A stretch of DNA of 44,868 nucleotides. Source: Chloroflexi bacterium UBA6077 (GTDB taxonomy: Bacteria > Chloroflexota > UBA6077). The stretch's first letter is position 1, and each line of letters starts with the position of its first letter. Below, piece by piece: positions 20,939 through 29,825 of the stretch. The position numbers and the translations under genes were made by a program. The notes beneath the pieces were generated by a model. That model saw only the letters and a program-made list of their open reading frames with translations, searched no databases and was not told the DNA's origin. Location of the stretch: contig DIXP01000054.1 in NCBI GenBank assembly GCA_002436065.1, positions 23,642 to 68,509 of the forward strand, given 5' to 3'.

Positions 20939-23080
20939 CTAGCTGCTGGATCCACGAATGATAAGGGCGTCGACTACCCGCACTCCCTGGCCCTTCGGCA
21001 GGACCACCACTGGGTTCAGGTCGATCTCGTCCACTTGGTCGGCAAGATCGTAAACGAGGCACGAGAAGGACGCCATCATTTCCGCCAGGGCCGGCACGTC
21101 CGCTGGCTCCGCCCCACGGAAACCGTCCAGCAACGGATACCCCTTCAGCCGTACCAGCATGTCGTGGGCTTCCTCCACGGAGAGCGGAGCAGGCCGCATC
21201 GCCACATCCCTCAGCAACTCCACGAACACGCCACCAAGCCCGACGAGCACCACGGGTCCAAACTGCGGGTCGCGCTTGCTGCCCACAATCACCTCTACGC
21301 CGCGCAACATCTCCTGTATCAGCACACCCTCGATCAGAGCCTGCGGCCGGGCGGCTCTCGCATTTCTTAAGATGCGCTCGTAGGCCGCCAGCATTTGATT
21401 CCTGCCCGCGACCCCCAGTTCGACCCCGCGCACCTCAGTTTTGTGTGGGATGTCCCGCGAGGCTATCTTCATTGCGACTGGACCCGCGAAACGGTTGGAC
21501 GCAGCCTCGACTTCCTCCGCCGATCTTACCAGCATCTCCTCTGGAACTGGGAGTCCGCACTCGGCGAGGAATCTCTTGCTCTCGAACTCGGCCAGGGCAC
21601 CTTCTCCCATTGGGAGCGGCGGGGTTGCGCCCAACAGCCTTGCCAGTCCTTGTTTGGGGAACGGCGCAGCCTGGTGCATCAGCGCTCCCGCCACCTTGAT
21701 GCACTGCTCAGCGTCTGGTACGAGAGGCAAGCCGGCCTCACGGACGATGTCCAGGGCCTCCAGGCCGACACTGCCGACCCCACCGTACACGATCACAGGC
21801 TTCTGCCACTCCTTGGCGAAGGCGACCACCTGCCGCATGCTTTCGGCGCTGTCCGGCTGGGTCATGAGGCCGATCAGCATAGCATCGACACTCGGGTCGC
21901 AGGCCACCGCTTTGACACATGCATCAACGCTATCGGGGTGAAAGAGCGGAATGCCTGCCCTCATCCCCCCGAGGTCCAGCGGGTTCTGAATCGCGTCGGG
22001 CGCGTAGAGCTTCCCAAGGGCCGCTCTTCCCTCAGCCCCAACCTGCGACAGCTGCACACCTGCTTCGCTGGCCAGGTCCGCGAGTAGCCCGCAGGCCCCG
22101 CCAGAGCCAGAGATAATGAAGATCTTTTGTCCCCAAGGCCTCGGCGCCAGCACCAGGGCATGCGCCACAGCCACTAGGCTCTCCAGACTTCCGACCCTGA
22201 TGATCCCATCCGCCCTGAGGACCGCGTCCACGACGGCATCGTCGCCAGCGATCGCCGCGGTGTGGGAGCGAGCGGCCCGAACGCCGGCTTCGGATCTTCC
22301 GACCTTCAAGGCAACAATTGGCTTGCCTATCTCCCGCGCCTGAAGGGCTAGCTCCCGGAAGCGTGCGGGCCTGCGGATGTGTTCCAGGAAGAGCGCGATT
22401 GCGCGCGTCTCGGCGTCCTCGAGGAACACCTCAAGGAAGTCGCAGACGTCCAAGTCAACCTCGTTACCGCCGGAGACTAGGTACCGGAACCCAATTTCCT
22501 GATCCTGAGCGCGATTCATTACGGTCATCAGCAGCGCACCGCTGTGGGAGACCATGCTGATCCCACCCTGCAGCATCGGCCCCCGATCCAACACGACCGT
22601 CGCACAGGCAGCAACTCGGTCAATTGTGTTCACAATGCCAAGGCAGTTGGGTCCAACCAGGCGAGGGCCGGTAGTTCTGGCGATGCGGGCGAAGGTCTCC
22701 TGGTACGCCTCTCCCTCACCGCCGGCCTCAGCAAAGCCGGAGGCGACCACTATGGCAGCGGGCACACCCCGAGCCGCAGATGCTTCCAGAGCGGCCTGTG
22801 CCTGCGCCGGCGGAAGGACGATGACGACCACGTCGGGGGTCTCGGGCAGGCTCGTAATGTCCGGATAGGCTGGTCTACCGAGCAGTTCCTTGCGTCTGAG
22901 GTTAATGGGATAGAGCCGTCCAGGGTAGCCGTGGTCTACTAGGGCACCGCAGAGCCGGCCACCGAACTTTCCCCGATCCTCGGTGGCCCCCGCAATGGCT
23001 ATGGAAGCTGGATTGAGGAGGAGACGAGCCGCCTCCACCCGATCGCGTGCGACTATCGAATGATTGTTGAACATGAACAA
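20939..23080 (-). CDS. ADP-forming acyl-CoA synthetase (acetate-CoA ligase family), fused alpha-beta
   Basis: A 713-aa protein. It interconverts an acyl-CoA plus ADP and phosphate with acid, CoA and ATP. The N-terminal CoA-binding fold opens 'PASIAIAGATEDRGKFG'. The succinyl-CoA-synthetase-like part includes 'ISMVSHSGALL' and the phospho-histidine candidate H273 in 'RSHTAAIAGDDA'. The C-terminal ~220 residues are the ATP-grasp beta domain ('GPVAMKIASRDIPHKTEVRGVELG', 'VLIQEMLRGVEVIVGSKRDPQFG', 'VDEIDLNPVVV'). AAGGAG and GAGG precede the ATG. It is the last gene of the catabolic operon and would release product acid with ATP gain, or activate the substrate. Confidence 0.9.
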   Translation of the reverse strand: MFMFNNHSIVARDRVEAARLLLNPASIAIAGATEDRGKFGGRLCGALVDHGYPGRLYPINLRRKELLGRPAYPDITSLPETPDVVVIVLPPAQAQAALEASAARGVPAAIVVASGFAEAGGEGEAYQETFARIARTTGPRLVGPNCLGIVNTIDRVAACATVVLDRGPMLQGGISMVSHSGALLMTVMNRAQDQEIGFRYLVSGGNEVDLDVCDFLEVFLEDAETRAIALFLEHIRRPARFRELALQAREIGKPIVALKVGRSEAGVRAARSHTAAIAGDDAVVDAVLRADGIIRVGSLESLVAVAHALVLAPRPWGQKIFIISGSGGACGLLADLASEAGVQLSQVGAEGRAALGKLYAPDAIQNPLDLGGMRAGIPLFHPDSVDACVKAVACDPSVDAMLIGLMTQPDSAESMRQVVAFAKEWQKPVIVYGGVGSVGLEALDIVREAGLPLVPDAEQCIKVAGALMHQAAPFPKQGLARLLGATPPLPMGEGALAEFESKRFLAECGLPVPEEMLVRSAEEVEAASNRFAGPVAMKIASRDIPHKTEVRGVELGVAGRNQMLAAYERILRNARAARPQALIEGVLIQEMLRGVEVIVGSKRDPQFGPVVLVGLGGVFVELLRDVAMRPAPLSVEEAHDMLVRLKGYPLLDGFRGAEPADVPALAEMMASFSCLVYDLADQVDEIDLNPVVVLPKGQGVRVVDALIIRGSSS

Positions 23081-23112
23081 TCCTCACTCCTTAGGGGTTC
23101 GCCTTCCTCAAA

Positions 23113-23180
23113 ACAGGGGCGGCCTGCTGTGCCCGCCCCTGTGCGGAGACCCATAGATGTGGGCGGTTAGGGCCGCCCGC
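23113..23180 (-). terminator. Hairpins between the dehydrogenase and the acyl-CoA synthetase
   Basis: ACAGGGGCGG / CCGCCCCTGT (23113-23122 and 23133-23142) is a perfect 10-bp stem. A second GGGCGG...CCGCCC dyad lies at about 23161-23178. Neither has a T-tract, so partial attenuation before the last gene is possible. Confidence 0.4.
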
Positions 23181-23188
23181 ATGATGCG

Positions 23189-24205
23189 CTAAGGGATCAG
23201 GACGGCTCGCGCTCTGAGTTGGCCGGCGGTGAGCTTCTCCAGCACTGTGTTAGCTTCTGAAAGCGGAAAGACCTTGTCTACAACTGGACGGATCTTCCCC
23301 TGCTCTACCAACTGAACCGCCGCCACAACGTTTGCCGGATTCGCGGCCCTCACTCCGAAGATCTCGATCTCCGCGGAGATAATGGCGAGGCTTCCTATCG
23401 CGATCTGTTCGCCAATGGTGTACCCCACCACAACGAGCCTTCCTCCGGGACTTAACACGCGGGTAAAACAGCTGGCATCGCGCAGGGCGCCGGAAGCCTC
23501 AATTACCTTGTCAACCCGCAGCGACTCGGGAAGCGATTCGAGCCCACTGATCCGATGTACTTCATCGGCACCGTACTCCTCGGCCATGGCCAGTCTCGTT
23601 TCATCGATGTCCGCTGCTACAGTGTACGCACCGCTAAGGTGCACCAACTGGATGATGTGCAGCCCCACCCCACCGGCCCCGGTCACCAGCACCCTCTCCC
23701 CGGGCCGCACCTGGGCTCTGTCCACCACAACATGGTGGGAGGTGCCGATAGCATCCGGAATGATCGACGCTTCGGCATCCGAGACGTGATCGGCGATGCG
23801 CACCAGATTAGCTGCGGGTACCCTTACCTTCTCGGCGTATCCGCCGTCGCACGTGACGCCGATCTGGTTGCGAAGCTGGTGGCATAGGGCAGATCGACCC
23901 ACGCGGCACGCCGGACACTGTCCGCAACCTATGTAGAAGTAGACGACAGCCCTTTCGCCGATCTTCCAGCCTGTGACGTCCGGGCCCATCGACTCCACCA
24001 CACCCACTATCTCGTGCCCCGGGATTAGGGGGACACCATGCTTCTTCACACGAGGAAGCTGGCCGTGCCACACCTTCAGGTCAGTCCGGCAAACACCGCA
24101 TGCTTTGACGGCTAGGACGATTTCTCCGTTTCCCGGCGCTGGATCGGAAACGGTCATCATCTCCAGCTTCTCGCCGAAGGCGCGAATGACCATTGCCTTC
24201 ATCAT
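23189..24205 (-). CDS. Zinc-dependent medium-chain alcohol dehydrogenase
   Basis: A 338-aa MDR-family oxidoreductase. The catalytic zinc ligands are Cys in 'ACGVCRTDL' and the 'PGHEIVGVVE' His-Glu. The structural zinc lobe is 'CGQCPACRVGRSALC'. The NAD(P) fold opens 'VLVTGAGGVGLHIIQLVHL', and the Asp in 'VAADIDETRL' after the second strand favours NAD+. It would oxidise an alcohol intermediate to an aldehyde or ketone, or reduce one. GAGAGAGGG precedes ATG 24205. It sits 71 nt after the HMG-lyase-like gene. Confidence 0.9.
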   Translation of the reverse strand: MMKAMVIRAFGEKLEMMTVSDPAPGNGEIVLAVKACGVCRTDLKVWHGQLPRVKKHGVPLIPGHEIVGVVESMGPDVTGWKIGERAVVYFYIGCGQCPACRVGRSALCHQLRNQIGVTCDGGYAEKVRVPAANLVRIADHVSDAEASIIPDAIGTSHHVVVDRAQVRPGERVLVTGAGGVGLHIIQLVHLSGAYTVAADIDETRLAMAEEYGADEVHRISGLESLPESLRVDKVIEASGALRDASCFTRVLSPGGRLVVVGYTIGEQIAIGSLAIISAEIEIFGVRAANPANVVAAVQLVEQGKIRPVVDKVFPLSEANTVLEKLTAGQLRARAVLIP

Positions 24206-24276
24206 GTCGATACCCTCTCTCCGCGGTCAGCACTCCCTGACGGAGTTCGATTTCGGCGTCGTCGGTGGGTCTTCCC

Positions 24277-25509
24277 CTACGCTCCGCCGACGATGCGCTG
24301 GTAGATCTCCTTGAACTCGTCGTCGGTGATGCTGCGCTTGTCACGGATAGAGATGGCCTTCACCTCAGCGAGCACCCGGTTTGCCGCCTCCCGATCAGGT
24401 TCCCCCAGCCCCAGGTCGCGCGCCTTAACCAGGACTGAGTAGGTCCCACTCTTCTTGCCCATTACCACCTTGTACTCCGACAGTCCCAGCAACCCGAAGT
24501 TGAGCACATCGTTGCGACCATAGGCTGGCTCGCCTCGGCGGTCCCACATCATCTGAGTCCCGATGCCCACCTCGACCGCGTTCACCAGTGGCCCGATGAA
24601 AGGCTTGTACCAGTCGGTCCTGGCCGCATCCCTAACCAACTCGGAAATCGCTCGGATCCCCTCCGTTCTGACTCCGATGGGAACACCTAGGAGCGCTCTG
24701 ACTCCCATGACGCACTCTTCCAACGCCGCGTTCGCGTTCAGACCGTTGACAGCAGTGTGGACGACCTCGGCACCCGCAGCTACCGCTGCCAGGGAAGTAG
24801 CCGTTGCCATCCCCCAGTTGTTGTGAGCATGCACCTCGACGGGTAGGCCGCTGACAATCGGCTTCACGGTCTGCACCATCCACGCCATGGCCTGAGGCAG
24901 ACAGCTGCCCCTGGTGTCCACCAGGCCGATGCTATCGATTTTCCCGTTCTTGACACACGGAACGATGATCCGCCGGAGCAGATCCATATCAGCGCGACTG
25001 GCCTCCATGAGGAACAGGGTGACTTTCACGCCGTTCTGAGCGGCGAACTCGGTCTGGGTGACGAACTCCTCGGCGGCCTTCTCAGCCGTGCCCCAGATGC
25101 GCTTCACCTGGGTAGGCAGCGCGGGGATTTCGACGATGACTCTTCCAACACCGCACCTAATCGCCAGCTCCAGGTCGTCCCGCCTCGCTCTCGTGAAGGC
25201 ACAGATCTCGGATGACTTGATCTCGCGGCTCATGGTGGCGATGGCTGCGGCGTCTTCCTCCGATATGGACGCCATTCCGCCCTCGATACGATCCATGCCC
25301 AGGTCGGCCAGCGCGTGAGCGATCTTGACCTTTTCCTCCTTCGTAAACACCACACCGGGCCACTGCTCTCCGTCGCGCAGTGTCACGTCGTGCACGCGGA
25401 CTCGAGATGGTAGCTGCCAATGCTTCCGCACTTCGGGTTCGAAATCGTGCAGGCTAGCAGTCCACTTACCCGGCACGAACCAGGGCGTGGGGTTGGTGCC
25501 TTCAGTCAT
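24277..25509 (-). CDS. HMG-lyase / isopropylmalate-synthase-like DRE-TIM enzyme
   Basis: A 410-aa member of the DRE-TIM metallolyase superfamily. It shows 'HDVTLRDGEQWPGVVF' with the metal Asp and Arg-Glu, 'IGLVDTRGSCLPQ', and the metal His pair in 'VEVHAHNNWGMATAT' followed by 'GAEVVHTAVNGLNANAALEE'. It lacks the C-terminal LeuA allosteric domain, so it is nearer to homocitrate, citramalate or HMG-lyase-type enzymes that make or break a C-C bond using acyl-CoA. The start at 25509 follows AAAGGAGTC with 8-nt spacing; the frame extends 7 codons further. Within the operon it may cleave a branched hydroxyacid intermediate. Confidence 0.82.
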   Translation of the reverse strand: MTEGTNPTPWFVPGKWTASLHDFEPEVRKHWQLPSRVRVHDVTLRDGEQWPGVVFTKEEKVKIAHALADLGMDRIEGGMASISEEDAAAIATMSREIKSSEICAFTRARRDDLELAIRCGVGRVIVEIPALPTQVKRIWGTAEKAAEEFVTQTEFAAQNGVKVTLFLMEASRADMDLLRRIIVPCVKNGKIDSIGLVDTRGSCLPQAMAWMVQTVKPIVSGLPVEVHAHNNWGMATATSLAAVAAGAEVVHTAVNGLNANAALEECVMGVRALLGVPIGVRTEGIRAISELVRDAARTDWYKPFIGPLVNAVEVGIGTQMMWDRRGEPAYGRNDVLNFGLLGLSEYKVVMGKKSGTYSVLVKARDLGLGEPDREAANRVLAEVKAISIRDKRSITDDEFKEIYQRIVGGA

Positions 25510-25533
25510 GGTACTTGACTCCTTTAACATGTA

Positions 25534-26778
25534 TTAGAAGCCGATGACCTGAAGTTCCTCGTATGGCCATTTGCACAGGTTCTCAACCCCGGTATCGGTT
25601 ATGCGGTAGCTGTTCTCGATCGCCACGCCCTCGGCACCTTCCACCCAGAAGTTGATGTGATAGGCGAAGACCATGTTCTTCTGGAGAACGATCTCGGGCT
25701 CCTTTAGATTGATGTAGGGCGCCTCGAACCATGCGATGCCCATCCCGCCCAGGTGATTCAACCACTGGCTGCGGTAGTTGTTCAGGTCCTCGAGGTTCCG
25801 GAAGGGCGGTGTCGGCCGCGGCTTGAGCCTCGCGACATCGTGGGTAGTCACTCCAGGCTTCAGGAGATCCATCAGTTTGTGGTGGGTGTCGACCGCAACA
25901 GAGTAGAGTTCTGTCTGCAGCTTCGTGGGTTTGGATCCGACCACGAAGGTGCGGTCGTAGCACACTTTGTATCCGCAGAAGGTGACGTGGCAGGCCTCCG
26001 CGATAAGTATCTCACCCGGTCGAATGACTCTGTCAGAAGAGTTGAAACAGCGAGGCGAGGTCCTCTCTCCTGAGTTGATCACCCAGCCTTCAATATAATC
26101 CGCACCGGATCGATATATGGCCTCGGCCATGACTGCCTGGACGTCGTTCTCTCGCCAGCCAGGTCGTACCTTCTCGACGACCGCGGAATACCCCGCTTCG
26201 TTGCAGATCGCCGCCATCTTGAGGAGGGCTATCTCCTCATCAGTCTTGATCATCCTAGCTTCGAGCATCCAGGGATTGCCGTCGACGACCTTTAGGCCCT
26301 CAGCGTCCAGGGCACGCATGAGGTTGGGGCCCGCCCAGTCGAGACTTACACGCTCGTTTTCGACACCGTGCTCCTTGAGGATGCCCTTGATCTCCTGCGC
26401 GTTGCGTCGCCATAACTTCTCGGCGTCGGCGTCGGGGAGCATGTGATTGACCCGCGACACGCCGTGCTCCCAGTCCTCGATAAGTCTGCCTTCGAGCCAC
26501 GGGCAGTCCCTGGCTACCTGCAAGCCATCCAGCTTGGCTACATGGATGTACGGAAAGCCCGCGTCCCTTATGAGCAGGGCGTAGTAGAAGGGAATGTGCC
26601 TCGAGTAGGGATGGTTCCAAACGCTGGAGAGGTATCTTCGGCTGTCCCAGCTGTAGATGATGGCGGCCCCGATGTCGTACTTGTGCATCATCTCATTGGC
26701 TCGGGCGACCCTATCTCTCCGCAGCTTGTCGAAGTCTATGCCAGGATGCCAGTCAACTGCCATCTTGCCGTGCAACAT
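25534..26778 (-). CDS. M24-fold (creatinase-like) protein lacking the metal ligands
   Basis: A 414-aa pita-bread-fold protein. Aligned on 'GY...RTFVVG', the canonical 'IDAG...GY.SDITRT' metal Asps are replaced: 'IAEACHVTFCGYKVCYDRTF' has Ala and Cys at those places. The 'GHGIGL..HE' His pair becomes 'LGGMGIAWFEAP', and the 'IEPG' Glu becomes His ('FAYHINFW'). Only the last Glu ('AIENSYRIT') remains. Creatinase is a metal-free member of this fold that hydrolyses a C-N bond, so a non-peptidase role is likely. The start lies 18 nt after the upstream oxidoreductase gene. Substrate unknown. Confidence 0.75.
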   Translation of the reverse strand: MLHGKMAVDWHPGIDFDKLRRDRVARANEMMHKYDIGAAIIYSWDSRRYLSSVWNHPYSRHIPFYYALLIRDAGFPYIHVAKLDGLQVARDCPWLEGRLIEDWEHGVSRVNHMLPDADAEKLWRRNAQEIKGILKEHGVENERVSLDWAGPNLMRALDAEGLKVVDGNPWMLEARMIKTDEEIALLKMAAICNEAGYSAVVEKVRPGWRENDVQAVMAEAIYRSGADYIEGWVINSGERTSPRCFNSSDRVIRPGEILIAEACHVTFCGYKVCYDRTFVVGSKPTKLQTELYSVAVDTHHKLMDLLKPGVTTHDVARLKPRPTPPFRNLEDLNNYRSQWLNHLGGMGIAWFEAPYINLKEPEIVLQKNMVFAYHINFWVEGAEGVAIENSYRITDTGVENLCKWPYEELQVIGF

Positions 26779-26796
26779 AGTCTGTCCGCCCCTTAT

Positions 26797-27831
26797 CTAT
26801 AAGAAAGTTGGAATGGTGACGGCTCTGTGTTGCCGTCCCGACTCCAGAACCGCCTCAGCGATGCGCACCATCTCCAGGCCGTCAACTCCCGAGGCGTTTG
26901 GCTCACAGTCTTCCTCTATACAGCGATTGAACGCTTCCACCTGGAGTCGATAGCACCCATAGATGGGGACATCGGATGGAAACTCCATCTTCGAGATCAG
27001 GCTATCCCCATCGATGCGCAGTTCACCCTTCAGCTGCGTGCCGACGGTTCCGACTCCGGTGATCCTGGCGGCCGTCCCATAGACCACGAAGTCGTTGTAG
27101 GCACGGGGAATGTGGCGGCCGGAGGCGGCCGTGCAATAGGGGCCGTCCCGCAACTTCAGCGTCGAGAGGGCGATCTCCTCTACTGGACGGTTCGGCTGCC
27201 CTTCGTCCGTTGCTGCTAGGACCTCTTCCACCTCCTTGCCGACGAGGAACCTGAGCAGATCGATGGCATGGAGGCCAGCACCCATCAGAATCCCGCCTCC
27301 TGCCGTTCCGGGGTCTGCCCGCCACCCGGTCAACCCGCGATCGAGCTGCCAACGGCTGTACTGGACCGAGGCGAACATGATCTCGCCCACCGCACCCGAG
27401 AGTATGAGGTTCCGAGCTTTCCGGTGCGCAGGATGATGTCGGTTCTGGAAACCCACTCCAAGCTTTACCCCGCACTTCCGGCAAGCCTCGATCATGAGTT
27501 CCGCATCGTGAACGGATAGAGCCATCGGCTTCTCACACAGAACGTGCTTGCCCGCCTGAGCCGCCCTGATCGTCTGTTCCGAGTGCATGTGGTTGGGCGT
27601 GGCGATGTGGACGACCTCCACCTCTGGGTCCGCGAGTATGTCGTCGAAGGAGTCATAGCTTCTTTCCGCACCGTGGCGAGCAGCGAAGGCATCTGCCTTG
27701 GGTTTGTCCCGGCTGCACACCGCCACCATCCTGGCGTTATCTGCCATCGATATAGCTGGCGCTAGGCAAGCTTCTGCATGCCTGCCTAGGCCAATGATGC
27801 CCCAGCCATAGCTCTTGCTGCGCTGAACCAT
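26797..27831 (-). CDS. Gfo/Idh/MocA-family oxidoreductase
   Basis: A 344-aa NAD(P)-dependent dehydrogenase. The Rossmann start is 'YGWGIIGLGRHAEACLAPA' (8-26). 'VVHIATPNHMHSEQTIRAAQAGKHVLCEKPMAL' contains the catalytic-Lys EKP motif. The C-terminal Gfo/Idh sheet domain has 'GGGILMGAGLHAIDLLRFLVG' with the conserved Asp and His. Family members act on sugars, inositols, chlorinated or imine compounds; the substrate here is unknown. It lies 47 nt after the RraA-like gene and 18 nt before the M24-like gene, in the same operon. Confidence 0.88.
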   Translation of the reverse strand: MVQRSKSYGWGIIGLGRHAEACLAPAISMADNARMVAVCSRDKPKADAFAARHGAERSYDSFDDILADPEVEVVHIATPNHMHSEQTIRAAQAGKHVLCEKPMALSVHDAELMIEACRKCGVKLGVGFQNRHHPAHRKARNLILSGAVGEIMFASVQYSRWQLDRGLTGWRADPGTAGGGILMGAGLHAIDLLRFLVGKEVEEVLAATDEGQPNRPVEEIALSTLKLRDGPYCTAASGRHIPRAYNDFVVYGTAARITGVGTVGTQLKGELRIDGDSLISKMEFPSDVPIYGCYRLQVEAFNRCIEEDCEPNASGVDGLEMVRIAEAVLESGRQHRAVTIPTFL

Positions 27832-27878
27832 GTATTCTTACCTGAAACTCGGGCTACGCCCCGCAGCCCGAGTCAAGT

Positions 27879-28616
27879 CTAGCGACTCTCCGCGCGACGC
27901 CTCTCCACCCATGCCCGATACTCCATCTGTAGTACCTCGTCCGGCGGATATGCACGGGCCAGAGTTAGTCCTTCCTGTATCTTCTCTCGGATGAAGGTGT
28001 CCAACTCCTCCTGGGCCGGCATGGCGTCGAGAACCTTCCCGACGAGCTGCTTCGGAATCACAACCACACCCATGGAGTCGCCCACCAGGTAGTCACCGGG
28101 CATCACGAGGACCCCGCCACAAGCTATAGGCATACCGATATCCATGGTCACGAGACGGTTGCCCAATGTCGCATTGTGCAATCCGCTTGCATAGACCGGA
28201 ATCCCTACTTTGGATATCTCGGCGGCATCGCGGATGCATCCGTCCGCCACCACTCCCACTGCACCGGCCACCTTCATCCGCTCGGCAAACAGGTCACCCA
28301 TGACAGCGGCATCTCGTGTTCCCCGGGTATCGATTACCAACACGTCCCCCTGCGATATCCCGTCGATTGCCTGCTTGTGCATGCTGGGCGAGCCGCTCTG
28401 TCGCTGCTGCTCCACGACATCGGGTCTCGTGGGGAGGCAACGGACTGTGCGAGCGGGGCCAGCAAAACACGTGGACGGCGTGACTGGCCCGACACCGGTC
28501 ATGTAGCAGCCGCGAAATCCGAGCCGCTCCAGTAGCAAGACGATCGTCCCTGTGCTCGCCCCAGAAAGCCGTTCCCCGATCGTTGCCTCGGGCTGACTGG
28601 TGTCCGAATTGGTCAT
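27879..28616 (-). CDS. RraA-family protein (HMG/oxaloacetate aldolase-like)
   Basis: A 245-aa protein. The RraA/4-hydroxy-4-methyl-2-oxoglutarate aldolase core is clear: 'GDVLVIDTRGTRDAAVMGDLFAERMKVAGAVGVVADGCIRDAAEI', including the Gly-Asp, Arg and Asp residues that hold the divalent metal and pyruvate. 'GVVVIPKQLV' follows. In catabolic clusters these enzymes are usually pyruvate-releasing aldolases or oxaloacetate decarboxylases, not RNase E inhibitors. ATG 28616 has GGAGGG 7 nt upstream and was preferred over 28631. It lies 17 nt downstream of the transporter lipoprotein. Confidence 0.85.
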   Translation of the reverse strand: MTNSDTSQPEATIGERLSGASTGTIVLLLERLGFRGCYMTGVGPVTPSTCFAGPARTVRCLPTRPDVVEQQRQSGSPSMHKQAIDGISQGDVLVIDTRGTRDAAVMGDLFAERMKVAGAVGVVADGCIRDAAEISKVGIPVYASGLHNATLGNRLVTMDIGMPIACGGVLVMPGDYLVGDSMGVVVIPKQLVGKVLDAMPAQEELDTFIREKIQEGLTLARAYPPDEVLQMEYRAWVERRRAESR

Positions 28617-28633
28617 CCTCTTTCCCTCCAATC

Positions 28634-29770
28634 CTAGCGCTTGATGCCGGCAATGGCCTTCTGGAGATAGGATAGATCGGCGTAATCCTGTGCCTTCTTG
28701 CCGGTGGTCTTTATGGCACCGTCGGCGATAGTGACCTCCAGCACATAGGCAACGCCGTCCATGTTCGGGGAACCGTCTTTGCTATACTGCTGGCCCTTTC
28801 CCCAGAACTCTTCGTACTGCAATTCCACGAACTTCTTATCTATCTTGGTGTTGGTGGCAATGATGTCCACAGCCTGGGCGCGGTTGGCGGGATCAGCGAG
28901 CCATTGGTGACTCCTGCTGATGCCCCTCAGGTATCGCACCAGGGTGTCCTCGTTCTGTTGGGCCCAGCTTTTTGTTACGGCCCAGACCGCGGAAGGCCAT
29001 CGGTCCAGCTCTTCGGTGGAGCCAAGGATCTTGAAGCCTTCGTCGACGATCTGGAAGCACTGGGGCGGGTAGACGATGGCTGCGTCAAGGGCTCCGTTCT
29101 GCAGGCCCGCGATCTTCTCCGGGGTCGACCCCACCACCCTCAGGTCATAGTCCTTTCCGAAGGTGAGGCCGTGCTTGGAGAGCATGGTCTTGATCTGGCT
29201 CGGCTCGGTCCCCGTCAGGCTGGCGACGCCGATGACTTTGCCACGAAGATCATCCCAGGTCGATACCTTCTTGCCAACGTTGAGATAGTAGATTTGCTTT
29301 GCCGTGGTGGCCCCCACGATGACGGCATCACCACCGGCATCCACTGCGGTCATCACCATGTCGGCCGAGGTTCCCACAGCATTCGTGGCGTTGGCCAGCA
29401 GTTGCTGCATGCCCTTGGCAGATCCTCCGCTGAGAGCCTCCTCGACGGTGAGTGCCTCGTCTGCGAAGAACCCCTTGGTCTGGCCGACATAGACGTCCGT
29501 GTAGGTTGCATTCTTCGACGAATAGGAGATGGACATGGTCTTCTTGACAGGCGCCGCAGTGGGCTGAGCTGCCGCCGCAGGAACTGTCGCGGGCTGAGCC
29601 GCTGGCTTGGCGGCTGCAGTAGGTTGAGCCGGCGCAGCGGGAGTAGTCGTCGGTGCCACCGACTTGGCAGAGGCTTGAGTTGGTGTGGGCGGAGCAGCCG
29701 GAGATGAGCACGCCGAACCGAGCAAACCCATGATCACAACCATGGCCACCAGAGAGACACGCATTGACAT
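28634..29770 (-). CDS. ABC transporter substrate-binding lipoprotein, NitT/TauT type
   Basis: A 378-aa protein. A lipoprotein signal with lipobox 'LLGSAC' (about residue 21) is followed by a 50-residue Ala/Pro/Thr/Gln linker and then an NMT1/SsuA-like periplasmic-binding fold ('YVGQTKGFFADEALTVEE', 'VGTSADMVMTAVDAGGD', 'DLRGKVIGVASLTGTEPSQIKTMLSKHGL', 'LQNGALDAAIVYPPQ'). This group binds nitrate, taurine, sulfonates, aromatic acids or thiamine precursors. ATG 29770 follows AAGGAG with 9 nt spacing; the frame is open 22 codons further. It works with the next two genes. Confidence 0.9.
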   Translation of the reverse strand: MSMRVSLVAMVVIMGLLGSACSSPAAPPTPTQASAKSVAPTTTPAAPAQPTAAAKPAAQPATVPAAAAQPTAAPVKKTMSISYSSKNATYTDVYVGQTKGFFADEALTVEEALSGGSAKGMQQLLANATNAVGTSADMVMTAVDAGGDAVIVGATTAKQIYYLNVGKKVSTWDDLRGKVIGVASLTGTEPSQIKTMLSKHGLTFGKDYDLRVVGSTPEKIAGLQNGALDAAIVYPPQCFQIVDEGFKILGSTEELDRWPSAVWAVTKSWAQQNEDTLVRYLRGISRSHQWLADPANRAQAVDIIATNTKIDKKFVELQYEEFWGKGQQYSKDGSPNMDGVAYVLEVTIADGAIKTTGKKAQDYADLSYLQKAIAGIKR

Positions 29771-29825
29771 AATTCGTTCTCCTTCTCGACGTGGTATTCC
29801 GTTCATCCTCAAGATCCTTGGAATG

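Noticed and set aside
20589..21062. 157-codon minus-strand ORF beginning in the acyl-CoA synthetase end
   Set aside because: It overlaps the synthetase C-terminus and the truncated antitoxin in a wrong frame; the antitoxin frame itself shows the real homology.
27879..28616. RraA as an RNase E inhibitor
   Set aside because: Its place in an importer and dehydrogenase operon and its metal-site residues favour the aldolase/decarboxylase branch of the family.
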